From Firmicutes bacterium CAG:110 (GTDB taxonomy: Bacteria; Bacillota; Clostridia; Oscillospirales; Oscillospiraceae): a stretch of 5,235 nt of DNA. The notes under the pieces were generated by a model. The model had not been told where the DNA came from. It did not search any database and saw only the letters and a program-made list of their open reading frames with translations. The translations under genes were made by a program, and so were the position numbers. Each line of letters begins with the position of its first letter. Positions within the stretch are counted from its first letter, which is position 1. The DNA lies in NCBI GenBank assembly GCA_000434635.1, contig HF988092.1, forward strand, positions 588-5,822, given 5' to 3'. Positions 1 through 5,235 of the stretch are shown in pieces.

Positions 1-18
1 GGGCCCCCATCCACATGC

Positions 19-53
19 AAAACGAGGGAGCGGCAGAACCGCTCCCTCATTTT
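19..53 (-). terminator. Rho-independent terminator after acsB (likely bidirectional)
   Basis: A perfect 10-bp inverted repeat (GAGGGAGCGG at 24-33, CCGCTCCCTC at 39-48) encloses a 5-nt loop. AAAA at 19-22 and TTTT at 50-53 flank it and extend the stem after one C/A mismatch. Read on the minus strand the stem is followed by GTTTTG. Read on the plus strand it is followed by ATTTTC, so it could stop transcription in both directions. It begins 8 to 13 bases past the acsB stop codon, the expected place for the operon's end. The U-run is short, so some read-through is possible. Confidence 0.88.
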
Positions 54-61
54 CAGGAAGA

Positions 62-2194
62 TTACATATCGAAGGGTTCCATGCTGAGGACGGGGTGACC
101 CACCTCGGACAGGAAGTTCAGCAGCTGCTCGGGGTCCTCGGTGCAGATGGTCTCATCGGCGATCATGTCGGTGAAGTTCTCTACGCCGTACATTTCCAGA
201 GCGGTCTTGTCCAGACGCTCACGCATCTGATCCTTCAGAATCTTGGGCAGCCAGACGATACGGCCGGGGCCGCCTTCGGCAGCGATGAACTTGTGGGAAG
301 CAATGAAGTGCTTGCCATGACCCATGAAGCCGGGGGTCTGCACGCCGCCGCCGGTCATGGAGGCCATCTCGGAGAAGGTCATGCCCAGAGGCGTCATGCC
401 CGCATGCTCACGGCAGGTGATAACGACGCCCATGGAAACAGGCTCGACGCCGCAGATACACTCGAAGCAGCCGCAGGAGGTCATGGGGTCCTGGAACAGG
501 GAGTACAGGGTGACATGCTCCAGAGCGCCATGGCTGTACTTGTTGACGGCCTCGTCCACGCTGGCGTAGCGGCCCAGCTTCTCGTCGGTGCAGCCTTCCT
601 TGAGGATGGGCTGGCAGGGACCGGCAGGGTCCAGCTCCTTGGTGGCCTTGGCGTCCAGCCAGGAAACGGCGCCGCACAGACCCAGACGCTCGGGAGTGAC
701 GATGCACACGTGGCTGGGGGAGAAGGCCTGGCACATAATGCAGGTGTAGTACTGATCCACGGACTCGTCGGTCATGGAGGCCAGACGGGCGTCACGCTTG
801 TCAAACACCTCGTTGGCAGCGGCGCGGAGGGCAGCGTTCTTCTCGGGATTGACCACGATGGTGACCTGGCACTTGTCCACAACGGCCTCAAACTCGCTCT
901 TGACCTTGGCGTACAGCACTTCGCCCAGGTGCTTGAACTTGAAGCCGGCCTCAAAGTCGGCCTTGGAGATACGGATACGGATCATGTCGCGCTGGCCGGT
1001 GTGCATAACGCCCTCGATGCAGTTGATCCAGGAGTGCATCTTACGCTCCATGACGGACTCGAAGTCGGGCTGCATGGCCTTGCCGGCGACTTCCACCGTG
1101 TAGCTCAGAGAAATCTTGGAGCCAACGGGGATCTCGTCAATCTCGGGGCCGTCCACAACGATCTTGTGGTCTTCCACCTCGGAAGCGTCCCGGGTCTGCA
1201 CCAGCTCGAAGCAGTCCACACGGGAGCCGTCCACTTCCACCTGCATGTCGCCGCGGCGGATGATTTCGCCCTCGAAAGCGGTGGCGAAGGCCACGGGGAT
1301 GTCGATGTTGGTGATCTTCAGCTTGATGTCGCGAGCCTCCAGAGAGGTGGCGTTCCACTTGGAAGTATCCAGCTGCTGGATCAGGGACTTGGGAACACGG
1401 AACATGTTCTCGGTCTCGTTGGAGATAACGGGGAAGCCAAGGCAGATAGCGCCGGCGCCGTAGGAGACGATCTCATCGGACAGGGGCTTGTAAGCGTTGA
1501 CAAACGCCTTGACGCGGTCCATGGTGTACTTGGCCAGAGAGGCGAAGTCGCCGGGGGTCACGTTGCCGAAGATCAGCGCGGCACGGACGGCCACGGAGAC
1601 AACGTGGATAACGGACTGCATTTCGTAGCCCAGAGGCACCACGCGGACGTTCTCGCCCAGCTTCATGCCGGCGTCGAAGCAGTGCTTGATGGAGTCGCCG
1701 GTGAGGGTGACCAGAATACCCTGCGCCTGATAGGACTTGGCCAGAGCCACAGTCTCGGCGGGGTCTTCCGCGCCGCCGATGATAACGGCAACGCCGGGGA
1801 TGTCGCCGGTGACCAGCGGCACGCCCAGATTACGGACGAAGGCGTCGGTCAGGTGGCCCATTTCCGGCTCGGCATAAGGCTCCGCGCCATGCAGGTACTT
1901 CAGCGCTTCCAAAAACTCGGCGCACAGAGCGGATGCAATGCCGCTTTCAAAGGCGTCGTGAAGGCGGTTGTTGCGGGTCATCTTGGACTTGATGGTGTCC
2001 ATGGCGGCCTTCATCTCACCCAGAGTGGTGATCTTCACGCCGGTGACGCCGTAGTAACAGGGCAGGCTGTAAGCGGTGCCGGGGAAAGATACAGGCTCGC
2101 TTTCGCCGTAAGCAGCGATGGCCTCATCAATGGCGGCTACAGTACGGGCGTAGTTGTAGTCGTTGCCGCCAAAAACTCTTTCAAAAAGTGTCAC
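62..2194 (-). CDS. acsB: CO-methylating acetyl-CoA synthase, CODH/ACS alpha subunit
   Basis: Cytoplasmic enzyme that condenses CO, a methyl group from the corrinoid iron-sulfur protein and CoA into acetyl-CoA at the Ni-Ni-[4Fe-4S] A-cluster. From the GTG start the protein is 710 aa. Compared from memory with Moorella AcsB (729 aa), the A-cluster ligands align with a constant offset of 21: Cys485, Cys488, Cys497 and Cys507 for the cubane and proximal nickel, and the Cys574-Gly-Cys576 site for the distal nickel. Phe491 matches the active-site Phe512. Rough domains are the N-terminal CODH-contacting domain (1-290), a middle domain (290-457) and the A-cluster domain (479-710). I chose GTG at 2194 because AGGAGG sits 7 nt upstream and homology begins there (VTLFERVFGG). 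The ATG at 2221 (719 aa) overlaps cooC and lacks a Shine-Dalgarno. The N-terminus is about 18 residues shorter than in Moorella. Cys579 and Cys581 are additional cysteines just after the CGC site. Identity is secure; the start is likely. Confidence 0.97.
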   Translation of the reverse strand: MTLFERVFGGNDYNYARTVAAIDEAIAAYGESEPVSFPGTAYSLPCYYGVTGVKITTLGEMKAAMDTIKSKMTRNNRLHDAFESGIASALCAEFLEALKYLHGAEPYAEPEMGHLTDAFVRNLGVPLVTGDIPGVAVIIGGAEDPAETVALAKSYQAQGILVTLTGDSIKHCFDAGMKLGENVRVVPLGYEMQSVIHVVSVAVRAALIFGNVTPGDFASLAKYTMDRVKAFVNAYKPLSDEIVSYGAGAICLGFPVISNETENMFRVPKSLIQQLDTSKWNATSLEARDIKLKITNIDIPVAFATAFEGEIIRRGDMQVEVDGSRVDCFELVQTRDASEVEDHKIVVDGPEIDEIPVGSKISLSYTVEVAGKAMQPDFESVMERKMHSWINCIEGVMHTGQRDMIRIRISKADFEAGFKFKHLGEVLYAKVKSEFEAVVDKCQVTIVVNPEKNAALRAAANEVFDKRDARLASMTDESVDQYYTCIMCQAFSPSHVCIVTPERLGLCGAVSWLDAKATKELDPAGPCQPILKEGCTDEKLGRYASVDEAVNKYSHGALEHVTLYSLFQDPMTSCGCFECICGVEPVSMGVVITCREHAGMTPLGMTFSEMASMTGGGVQTPGFMGHGKHFIASHKFIAAEGGPGRIVWLPKILKDQMRERLDKTALEMYGVENFTDMIADETICTEDPEQLLNFLSEVGHPVLSMEPFDM

Positions 2195-2201
2195 GGTATT
2201 T

Positions 2202-2207
2202 CCTCCT
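2202..2207 (-). promoter_or_regulatory. Ribosome binding site that fixes the acsB GTG start
   Basis: AGGAGG reads on the minus strand 7 nt before the GTG at 2194-2192. It lies between the cooC stop codon (2213-2211) and acsB, so translation of acsB probably restarts as ribosomes leave cooC. The longer string ATTAGGAGGAAAT (2210-2198) is identical to the one before cooS. Confidence 0.9.
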
Positions 2208-2210
2208 AAT

Positions 2211-2981
2211 TTAAGATTCATCACGATCCAATATCGCTTTGATTTTCCGAATTTCTTCGATTGCCGCGGGACTGAAATCATAGGGGGATTTCCCCTGCCG
2301 GTCGGCGTCTATGATGTCAGGATTGTAGTGGATGAAGCCCAGCAGGTCTTCCGCCGGAATGGCGGAGCGGATGAATTCCTCGTCGCCGTCGTCCCGGATC
2401 TTGTTTGCCACCACCCGAACGCGGGTAATGCCCAAGTCCTTTGCCAGACGCTTGACGTTGTGGTAGGTCTGCACCGATCTCGCGCCGGGCTCGATCACCA
2501 CGACGAACTGATCCATGTTGGCTGCCGTTCCCCGTCCTAAGTGCTCCAGACCCGCTTCCATATCCATGATGACCACATCGTTCTTCCGATAGGTCAGCGC
2601 AGAGAGGATGGCCTTCAGCATCACGTGCTCGGGGCAGACGCAGCCGCTGCCGCCCACATCCACGGTACCCATGACCAGCAGCTTGACGCCGTTGATCTCT
2701 TTGGAGAAGGTGTCCGGAATGTCCGCCACATAAGGGTTCAGCTTGAAGAACTTATTGGCGGCATTGGCGCCGGTGCGCTCCTCCACCAGAGTGCGCATTT
2801 TGGAGATGGGGACGATGGCGTCCACTTCCTCCTGACTCAGTCCAAGAGCCAGTCCCAGATTGGCGTCAGGGTCCACGTCGGCGGCCAGAACGGTACGTCC
2901 CTCGTCGGCGTAGAGCCGCGCCAGCGTGGAGGCCAGCGTGGTCTTTCCCACGCCGCCCTTGCCGGTAATCGCTAGTTTCAT
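2211..2981 (-). CDS. cooC: CooC/AcsF-type nickel-insertion ATPase for CODH/ACS maturation
   Basis: MinD/SIMIBI-class P-loop ATPase of 256 aa that helps insert nickel into the C-cluster of CODH; the AcsF branch of the family does this for the ACS A-cluster. The deviant Walker A motif GKGGVGKTT is at residues 7-15. The switch I region DVDPDANLG is at 35-43 and the Walker B-like segment VVIMDMEAG at 136-144. The CooC-specific Cys-X-Cys (Cys114 and Cys116 in GSGCVCPEH) supplies the metal/dimer-bridging cysteines known from Carboxydothermus CooC1. The length matches the family. The ATG at 2981 gives Walker A at the normal distance from the N-terminus, but its Shine-Dalgarno is weak (GAGG, 10 nt upstream). 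The gene lies between the two enzymes it is expected to mature, 70 nt after cooS and 16 nt before acsB. Sequence alone cannot say whether it serves CODH, ACS or both. Confidence 0.95.
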   Translation of the reverse strand: MKLAITGKGGVGKTTLASTLARLYADEGRTVLAADVDPDANLGLALGLSQEEVDAIVPISKMRTLVEERTGANAANKFFKLNPYVADIPDTFSKEINGVKLLVMGTVDVGGSGCVCPEHVMLKAILSALTYRKNDVVIMDMEAGLEHLGRGTAANMDQFVVVIEPGARSVQTYHNVKRLAKDLGITRVRVVANKIRDDGDEEFIRSAIPAEDLLGFIHYNPDIIDADRQGKSPYDFSPAAIEEIRKIKAILDRDES

Positions 2982-3010
2982 TGGAAAAAGACCTCGTAAG
3001 TAAAAGTTAT

Positions 3011-3038
3011 CCCGAATTCAAATCGCTTTTTGTTCGGG
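3011..3038 (-). promoter_or_regulatory. Intergenic hairpin between cooS and cooC
   Basis: On the minus strand CCCGAACAAA (3038-3029) can pair with TTTG plus TTCGGG (3022-3019 and 3016-3011), leaving a 6-nt loop and a 2-nt AA bulge. The right arm is followed by ATAACTTTTAC, with no proper U-run, so it does not look like a full terminator. It begins 13 nt after the cooS stop and could stabilise the 3' end of cooS mRNA, mark a processing site or attenuate expression of cooC. The pairing is visible; the function is inferred. Confidence 0.5.
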
Positions 3039-3051
3039 TGACGCAGGCTCC

Positions 3052-4956
3052 TTAGATGCCCAGTGCGGCGCGCTTGGCCTCGATGCACTCGATCATCTTG
3101 TCGCCCAGCTTCTCAATGTCGGTTTCCACGACGAACTTGGCCTCGACCCAGTCCTTGACGCCGTGCTCGCCCTGAAGCAGCGCGGTGACTTCCTCGGAGC
3201 CCTTGGTGTAGGGGTCAACGCCCAGGAAGGTCTCGATGCCGGTCGCCACGACGTAGTTGCCGATGGAGACGGCCTTCTCGGACATCCATTCGGGAGCGCA
3301 GCCCACGACGGGAACCTGAGAAATGTTGATGCCCCAGTCCTTGGCGATATCGGAAGCCAGGATCATCATACGGGAAATATCCACGCAGGAGCCCATGTGC
3401 AGGACAGGCGGGATACCGGCCAGCTCGCAGACGCGCTTCAGACCTGCGCCGCAGTAATCCTTGGCCTTTTCGGGATCCATCAGACCGGCCTTGGCGGCAG
3501 CCTGGGCGGAGCAGCCGGAGACGATCAGGATGATGTCGTTTTCCAGCAGCTTCTTCATCAACTCAATGTGAGCGGTGTCGGGACGAACCTTGGGGTTGTT
3601 GCAGCCGACCATGGCCACAGCGCCGCGCAGAACGCCGGAATGCACACACTCGATCAGAGGCTTGGTGGTGCCGAACTCGTCCACCTGAGAGTTGGCGACG
3701 CCGTCGAGAACCTTCTTGATGGCCTCCACAGAGTAGCCGACACGGGCATTCTGCTTCATGCTGGGGATGTTGACCAGCTCAGGCTTGCGGTTCTTGAAGT
3801 TGTCGATCGCCATCTTGACAATGGCCTTGGCGTTCTCACCGGCGGTCTCGGCATGGAACTGGATGAACTCGGAGTCGGGCATCCGGGCGATGGGAGAGGT
3901 GGTGATGAACTTGGTATGGAAGCACTTGCTCAGGGGGCCCAGAGCGGGGAAGATGCACTGCACGTCCACGACAATGGCCTCGCAGGCGCCGGTCAGAACC
4001 ACGTTCTCCTGATTCAGGAAGTTACCGGCCATGGGGATGCCGTGACGCATGGTGACTTCGTTGGAGGTGCAGCACACACCGGAAACGGTGATGCCCTTGG
4101 CGCCCACGGACTTGGCATAAGCGATCATCTCGGGGTCGTTGGCATAGTAAACGACCATTTCGGACAGGCTGGGATCATGGCCGTGAACAACGATGTTGAC
4201 ATTGTCCTTCTCCATGACGCCGATGTTGGCGGTGGTGTCAATGGGCTTGGGAGTGCCGAACATAACGTCGGAGAACTCGGTGCCCATCATGGAGCCGCCC
4301 CAGCCGTCGGACAGACCAGCGCGCAGAGCCTGACGGATCAGAGCTTCGGGCAGAGAAGAGCAGCCCATATGGGTCATGTGCAGCGCGGTGGAGACTTCCC
4401 GGTCGATGGCGCGGGGTTCGATACCGGCTTCATGCCACAGCTTCTGGGTGTACTCGGGGGCGCGCTTCAGGAAGCGCTGTACGCCAAAGGGCTTGCCGTA
4501 CTCCAGCAGGCCGATCTCGGCCATTTCATGGGCCAGATCGTAGATGTCCTTACCTTCGGTCTCTACGCCCCACTCCTTGGCGATGCGGATCAGCTTCTCA
4601 GGGTCCTTGACCTGATAGTTGCCGCCTTCCTTGGTCTGGTACAGGGTGTGCATGATCTCGCGGCCATGGTCGGAGTGCGTAGCAGAGCCGCCGGCGGTGA
4701 ACCGCAGATAGTTACGGCCGACGATACCATGTACGTCGCAGCCGCAGATGCCCCGGGGTGCCTTCTTGGTGATGCGGCACGGACCCATGGAGCAGATACG
4801 GCAGCAAGTGCCGGATTCGCCGAAGCCGCAATGGGGGGTCTGGTTCTTGACCCGCTGCTGCCAGGAGTCAGCGCCAACCTTACTGCCGTTTTCCAGCAGA
4901 GAGTTGGTAGCTTGCTCCATCTCCTCAACAGTTGTCAAATAAGCCCAATCCTTCAA
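3052..4956 (-). CDS. cooS: Anaerobic Ni-Fe carbon monoxide dehydrogenase catalytic subunit (CODH/ACS beta subunit, AcsA)
   Basis: Cytoplasmic homodimeric enzyme that interconverts CO2 and CO; in CODH/ACS the CO is channelled to AcsB. The 634-aa length fits the family (Carboxydothermus CooSII about 636). The N-terminal motif CGFGESGTCCRICSMGPCRI provides Cys43 and Cys51 (D-cluster) and Cys52, Cys55 and Cys60, with Cys71, for the B-cluster. C-cluster ligands visible by family pattern are His260 (HGHDP), Cys296 (VCCTSNE), Cys334 (DVQCIFPAL), Cys452 (GCNNPKV), Cys482 (SGCSAQA) and Cys524 (MGSCVD). Lys561 (SEKAV) matches the catalytic lysine. His94, His97 and His103 match the proton-relay histidines, with Glu100 where Carboxydothermus has a fourth. 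The start is TTG, chosen because AGGAGG lies 8 nt upstream and no ATG is better placed. It is first in the operon, with cooC and acsB following, so it is the AcsA partner of ACS and not a hydrogenase-linked CODH; no cooF ferredoxin gene is present. Confidence 0.97.
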   Translation of the reverse strand: MKDWAYLTTVEEMEQATNSLLENGSKVGADSWQQRVKNQTPHCGFGESGTCCRICSMGPCRITKKAPRGICGCDVHGIVGRNYLRFTAGGSATHSDHGREIMHTLYQTKEGGNYQVKDPEKLIRIAKEWGVETEGKDIYDLAHEMAEIGLLEYGKPFGVQRFLKRAPEYTQKLWHEAGIEPRAIDREVSTALHMTHMGCSSLPEALIRQALRAGLSDGWGGSMMGTEFSDVMFGTPKPIDTTANIGVMEKDNVNIVVHGHDPSLSEMVVYYANDPEMIAYAKSVGAKGITVSGVCCTSNEVTMRHGIPMAGNFLNQENVVLTGACEAIVVDVQCIFPALGPLSKCFHTKFITTSPIARMPDSEFIQFHAETAGENAKAIVKMAIDNFKNRKPELVNIPSMKQNARVGYSVEAIKKVLDGVANSQVDEFGTTKPLIECVHSGVLRGAVAMVGCNNPKVRPDTAHIELMKKLLENDIILIVSGCSAQAAAKAGLMDPEKAKDYCGAGLKRVCELAGIPPVLHMGSCVDISRMMILASDIAKDWGINISQVPVVGCAPEWMSEKAVSIGNYVVATGIETFLGVDPYTKGSEEVTALLQGEHGVKDWVEAKFVVETDIEKLGDKMIECIEAKRAALGI

Positions 4957-4964
4957 AGTGATTT

Positions 4965-4970
4965 CCTCCT
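4965..4970 (-). promoter_or_regulatory. Ribosome binding site that fixes the cooS TTG start
   Basis: AGGAGG on the minus strand ends 8 nt before the TTG at 4956-4954. The strong Shine-Dalgarno offsets the rare start codon. The surrounding 13 nt (4973-4961) are identical to those before acsB. Confidence 0.9.
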
Positions 4971-5032
4971 AATCATTCGATTCTTTGAAAAGCCTGTGCG
5001 TACCCTACGATAGGTCATAGTGTATCGATAGT

Positions 5033-5061
5033 ATTGTACTCATTTAGCGTGCAGTTGTCAA
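5033..5061 (-). promoter_or_regulatory. Sigma-A type promoter of the operon
   Basis: On the minus strand a perfect -35 TTGACA (5061-5056) is followed after exactly 17 nt by TACAAT (5038-5033), one mismatch from the -10 consensus. Transcription should start near 5026, giving a leader of about 70 nt before the cooS TTG. The near-consensus sequence suggests strong basal expression, so tight control would need a repressor. No competing promoter of similar quality is visible on the minus strand upstream. Confidence 0.88.
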
Positions 5062-5076
5062 TCGTGCAATTTGACA
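5056..5076. promoter_or_regulatory. Inverted repeat TGTCAA-N9-TTGACA over the -35 box
   Basis: On the minus strand TGTCAA (5076-5071) and TTGACA (5061-5056) are exact reverse complements, and the second arm is the -35 hexamer itself. A protein bound here would block RNA polymerase, so a repressor operator is possible. The arms are only 6 bp and the -35 sequence is constrained anyway, so chance is a real alternative. The arm spacing is longer than the usual Crp/Fnr/CooA layout. Confidence 0.35.
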
Positions 5077-5095
5077 CATTTCACGTGTTTTTTTC

Positions 5096-5112
5096 ATCCC
5101 CCAGGGGGGGAT
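5096..5112. promoter_or_regulatory. C-run/G-run palindrome upstream of the promoter
   Basis: ATCCCCC (5096-5102) and GGGGGAT (5106-5112) form a perfect 7-bp inverted repeat around AGG, with T-runs on both sides (5088-5094 and 5112-5116). On the plus strand the stem followed by TTTTT resembles a terminator. It lies about 35 bp upstream of the -35, so on the operon strand it is outside the transcript and more likely a protein-binding site, or a block to antisense transcription. The structure is plain; its role is not. Confidence 0.45.
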
Positions 5113-5152
5113 TTTTGCTATTTTCCTTAAAATTGTGGAGAAAAGGTGCTTT

Positions 5153-5170
5153 TTGGGAAATTATTCACAA
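5153..5170. promoter_or_regulatory. Rex-like operator (NADH/NAD+-responsive repressor site)
   Basis: The plus strand reads TTGGGAA-ATTA-TTCACAA; the minus strand reads TTGTGAA-TAAT-TTCCCAA. The Rex consensus is about TTGTGAA-N4-TTCACAA, so only one of the 14 conserved outer positions differs, and six of the seven outer base pairs keep the dyad. Rex represses redox and fermentation genes in Firmicutes when NADH is low relative to NAD+. The site is about 90 bp upstream of the -35, far for simple promoter blocking, so it may act by looping, serve an unseen promoter, or be fortuitous. Confidence 0.5.
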
Positions 5171-5176
5171 AAATGT

Positions 5177-5188
5177 AAAAAATTTTTT
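5177..5188. repeat. A6T6 tract palindrome (probable bent DNA)
   Basis: AAAAAATTTTTT is a perfect 12-bp palindrome 6 bp beyond the Rex-like site. AnTn tracts are known to curve DNA. It may simply reflect the AT-rich composition here, or help shape the regulatory region. Confidence 0.4.
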
Positions 5189-5210
5189 GCTTGAAAACGA
5201 CCGTCCATGG

Positions 5211-5234
5211 CAGAAAGCGGCGGGGAAGCGCCGC
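5211..5234 (-). terminator. Possible terminator of an upstream co-oriented gene
   Basis: GCGGCG (5217-5222) and CGCCGC (5229-5234) form a 6-bp all-GC stem around a 6-nt loop. On the minus strand it is followed by TTTCTG (5216-5211), a weak U-run. This would end a minus-strand gene lying beyond the right edge and separate it from the cooS promoter. The stem is short, the U-run poor and the window cuts here, so the call is tentative. Confidence 0.35.
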
Positions 5235-5235
5235 C

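Larger units (their letters stand above)
4957..5210 (-). other. Upstream regulatory region of the cooS-cooC-acsB operon
   Basis: This non-coding stretch contains no gene that I can support. It is clearly more AT-rich than the genes, especially between about 5111 and 5200. It holds the operon promoter, a leader of about 70 nt and several palindromes listed separately. The leader contains the 8-bp palindrome TATCGATA (5023-5030), at the expected transcription start, and a short CCTA-TCG-TAGG hairpin (about 5004-5014). I see no riboswitch or T-box that I recognise. Confidence 0.7.

Noticed and set aside
95..2209. Long plus-strand open frame (704 codons) opposite acsB
   Set aside because: Its translation is low-complexity (Gly/Val/Leu/His/Asp rich) with no recognisable motif. 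It exactly mirrors acsB, whose codon bias leaves few stops on the opposite strand. The acsB frame carries all the family residues.
2195..2281. N-terminal extension of acsB to an ATG at 2281 or 2221
   Set aside because: The extra residues overlap cooC coding sequence, have no ribosome binding site and do not resemble AcsB. GTG at 2194 follows AGGAGG at the right distance.
3163..5013. Long plus-strand open frame (616 codons) opposite cooS
   Set aside because: Same pattern of an antisense shadow: biased composition and no domain. It also runs through the operon's promoter leader on the wrong strand.
5056..5076. Binding site for the CO sensor CooA
   Set aside because: TGTCA and TGACA half-sites are present but 11 nt apart, whereas Crp/CooA-type dimers use a shorter spacing. 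I kept it only as an unassigned dyad.
5207..5235. Start of a divergent plus-strand gene at the ATG 5207
   Set aside because: There is no Shine-Dalgarno upstream, only nine codons are visible, and the sequence overlaps a GC hairpin. Plus-strand promoter matches upstream (TTGGGA-N17-TAAAAA) are weak.
1..5235. CRISPR arrays, insertion sequences, tRNA or rRNA genes, phage or defence genes
   Set aside because: Three intact metabolic genes fill nearly all of the window. I found no repeat array, transposase, terminal inverted repeats of a mobile element or structural RNA pattern.

Overview
The window holds one compact minus-strand operon encoding the catalytic core of the Wood-Ljungdahl (reductive acetyl-CoA) pathway. 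In transcription order, right to left, it contains cooS/acsA (Ni-Fe carbon monoxide dehydrogenase, 3052-4956), cooC/acsF (nickel-insertion ATPase, 2211-2981) and acsB (CO-methylating acetyl-CoA synthase, 62-2194). All three reading frames look intact and every metal-ligand residue I could check is present. This is a known system, not a new one. The less ordinary material is in the control regions.

The organism is probably an anaerobic, acetogenic or CO-metabolising member of the Clostridia. The evidence is a bacterial (not archaeal) CODH/ACS subunit architecture, strong AGGAGG ribosome binding sites, a TTGACA/TACAAT promoter of the sigma-A type, non-ATG starts, and moderately GC-rich genes beside an AT-rich intergenic region. 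I cannot name a species; a gut Oscillospiraceae-like lineage would fit the composition, but that is a guess.

Layout from right to left: 5211-5234 is a GC hairpin, possibly the terminator of an upstream co-oriented gene. Positions 4957-5210 are a regulatory region with an A-tract/T-tract palindrome, a Rex-like 18-bp operator, a C-run/G-run palindrome, an inverted repeat over the -35, and a near-consensus promoter with a 17-bp spacer. A leader of about 70 nt then leads to the TTG start of cooS. A 70-nt gap with an imperfect hairpin separates cooS from cooC. A 16-nt gap containing a strong ribosome binding site separates cooC from the GTG start of acsB. A strong bidirectional terminator (19-53) lies just after acsB.

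How the genes work together: CooS reduces CO2 to CO at its C-cluster (or oxidises CO), with electrons passing through the B- and D-clusters. In CODH/ACS complexes the CO reaches the ACS A-cluster by an internal tunnel, where AcsB joins it with a methyl group from the corrinoid iron-sulfur protein and with CoA to give acetyl-CoA. CooC uses ATP to help load nickel into these enzymes. The corrinoid protein (acsC/acsD), the methyltransferase (acsE) and the methyl-branch genes are not in this window, and the terminator after acsB suggests they belong to another transcript.
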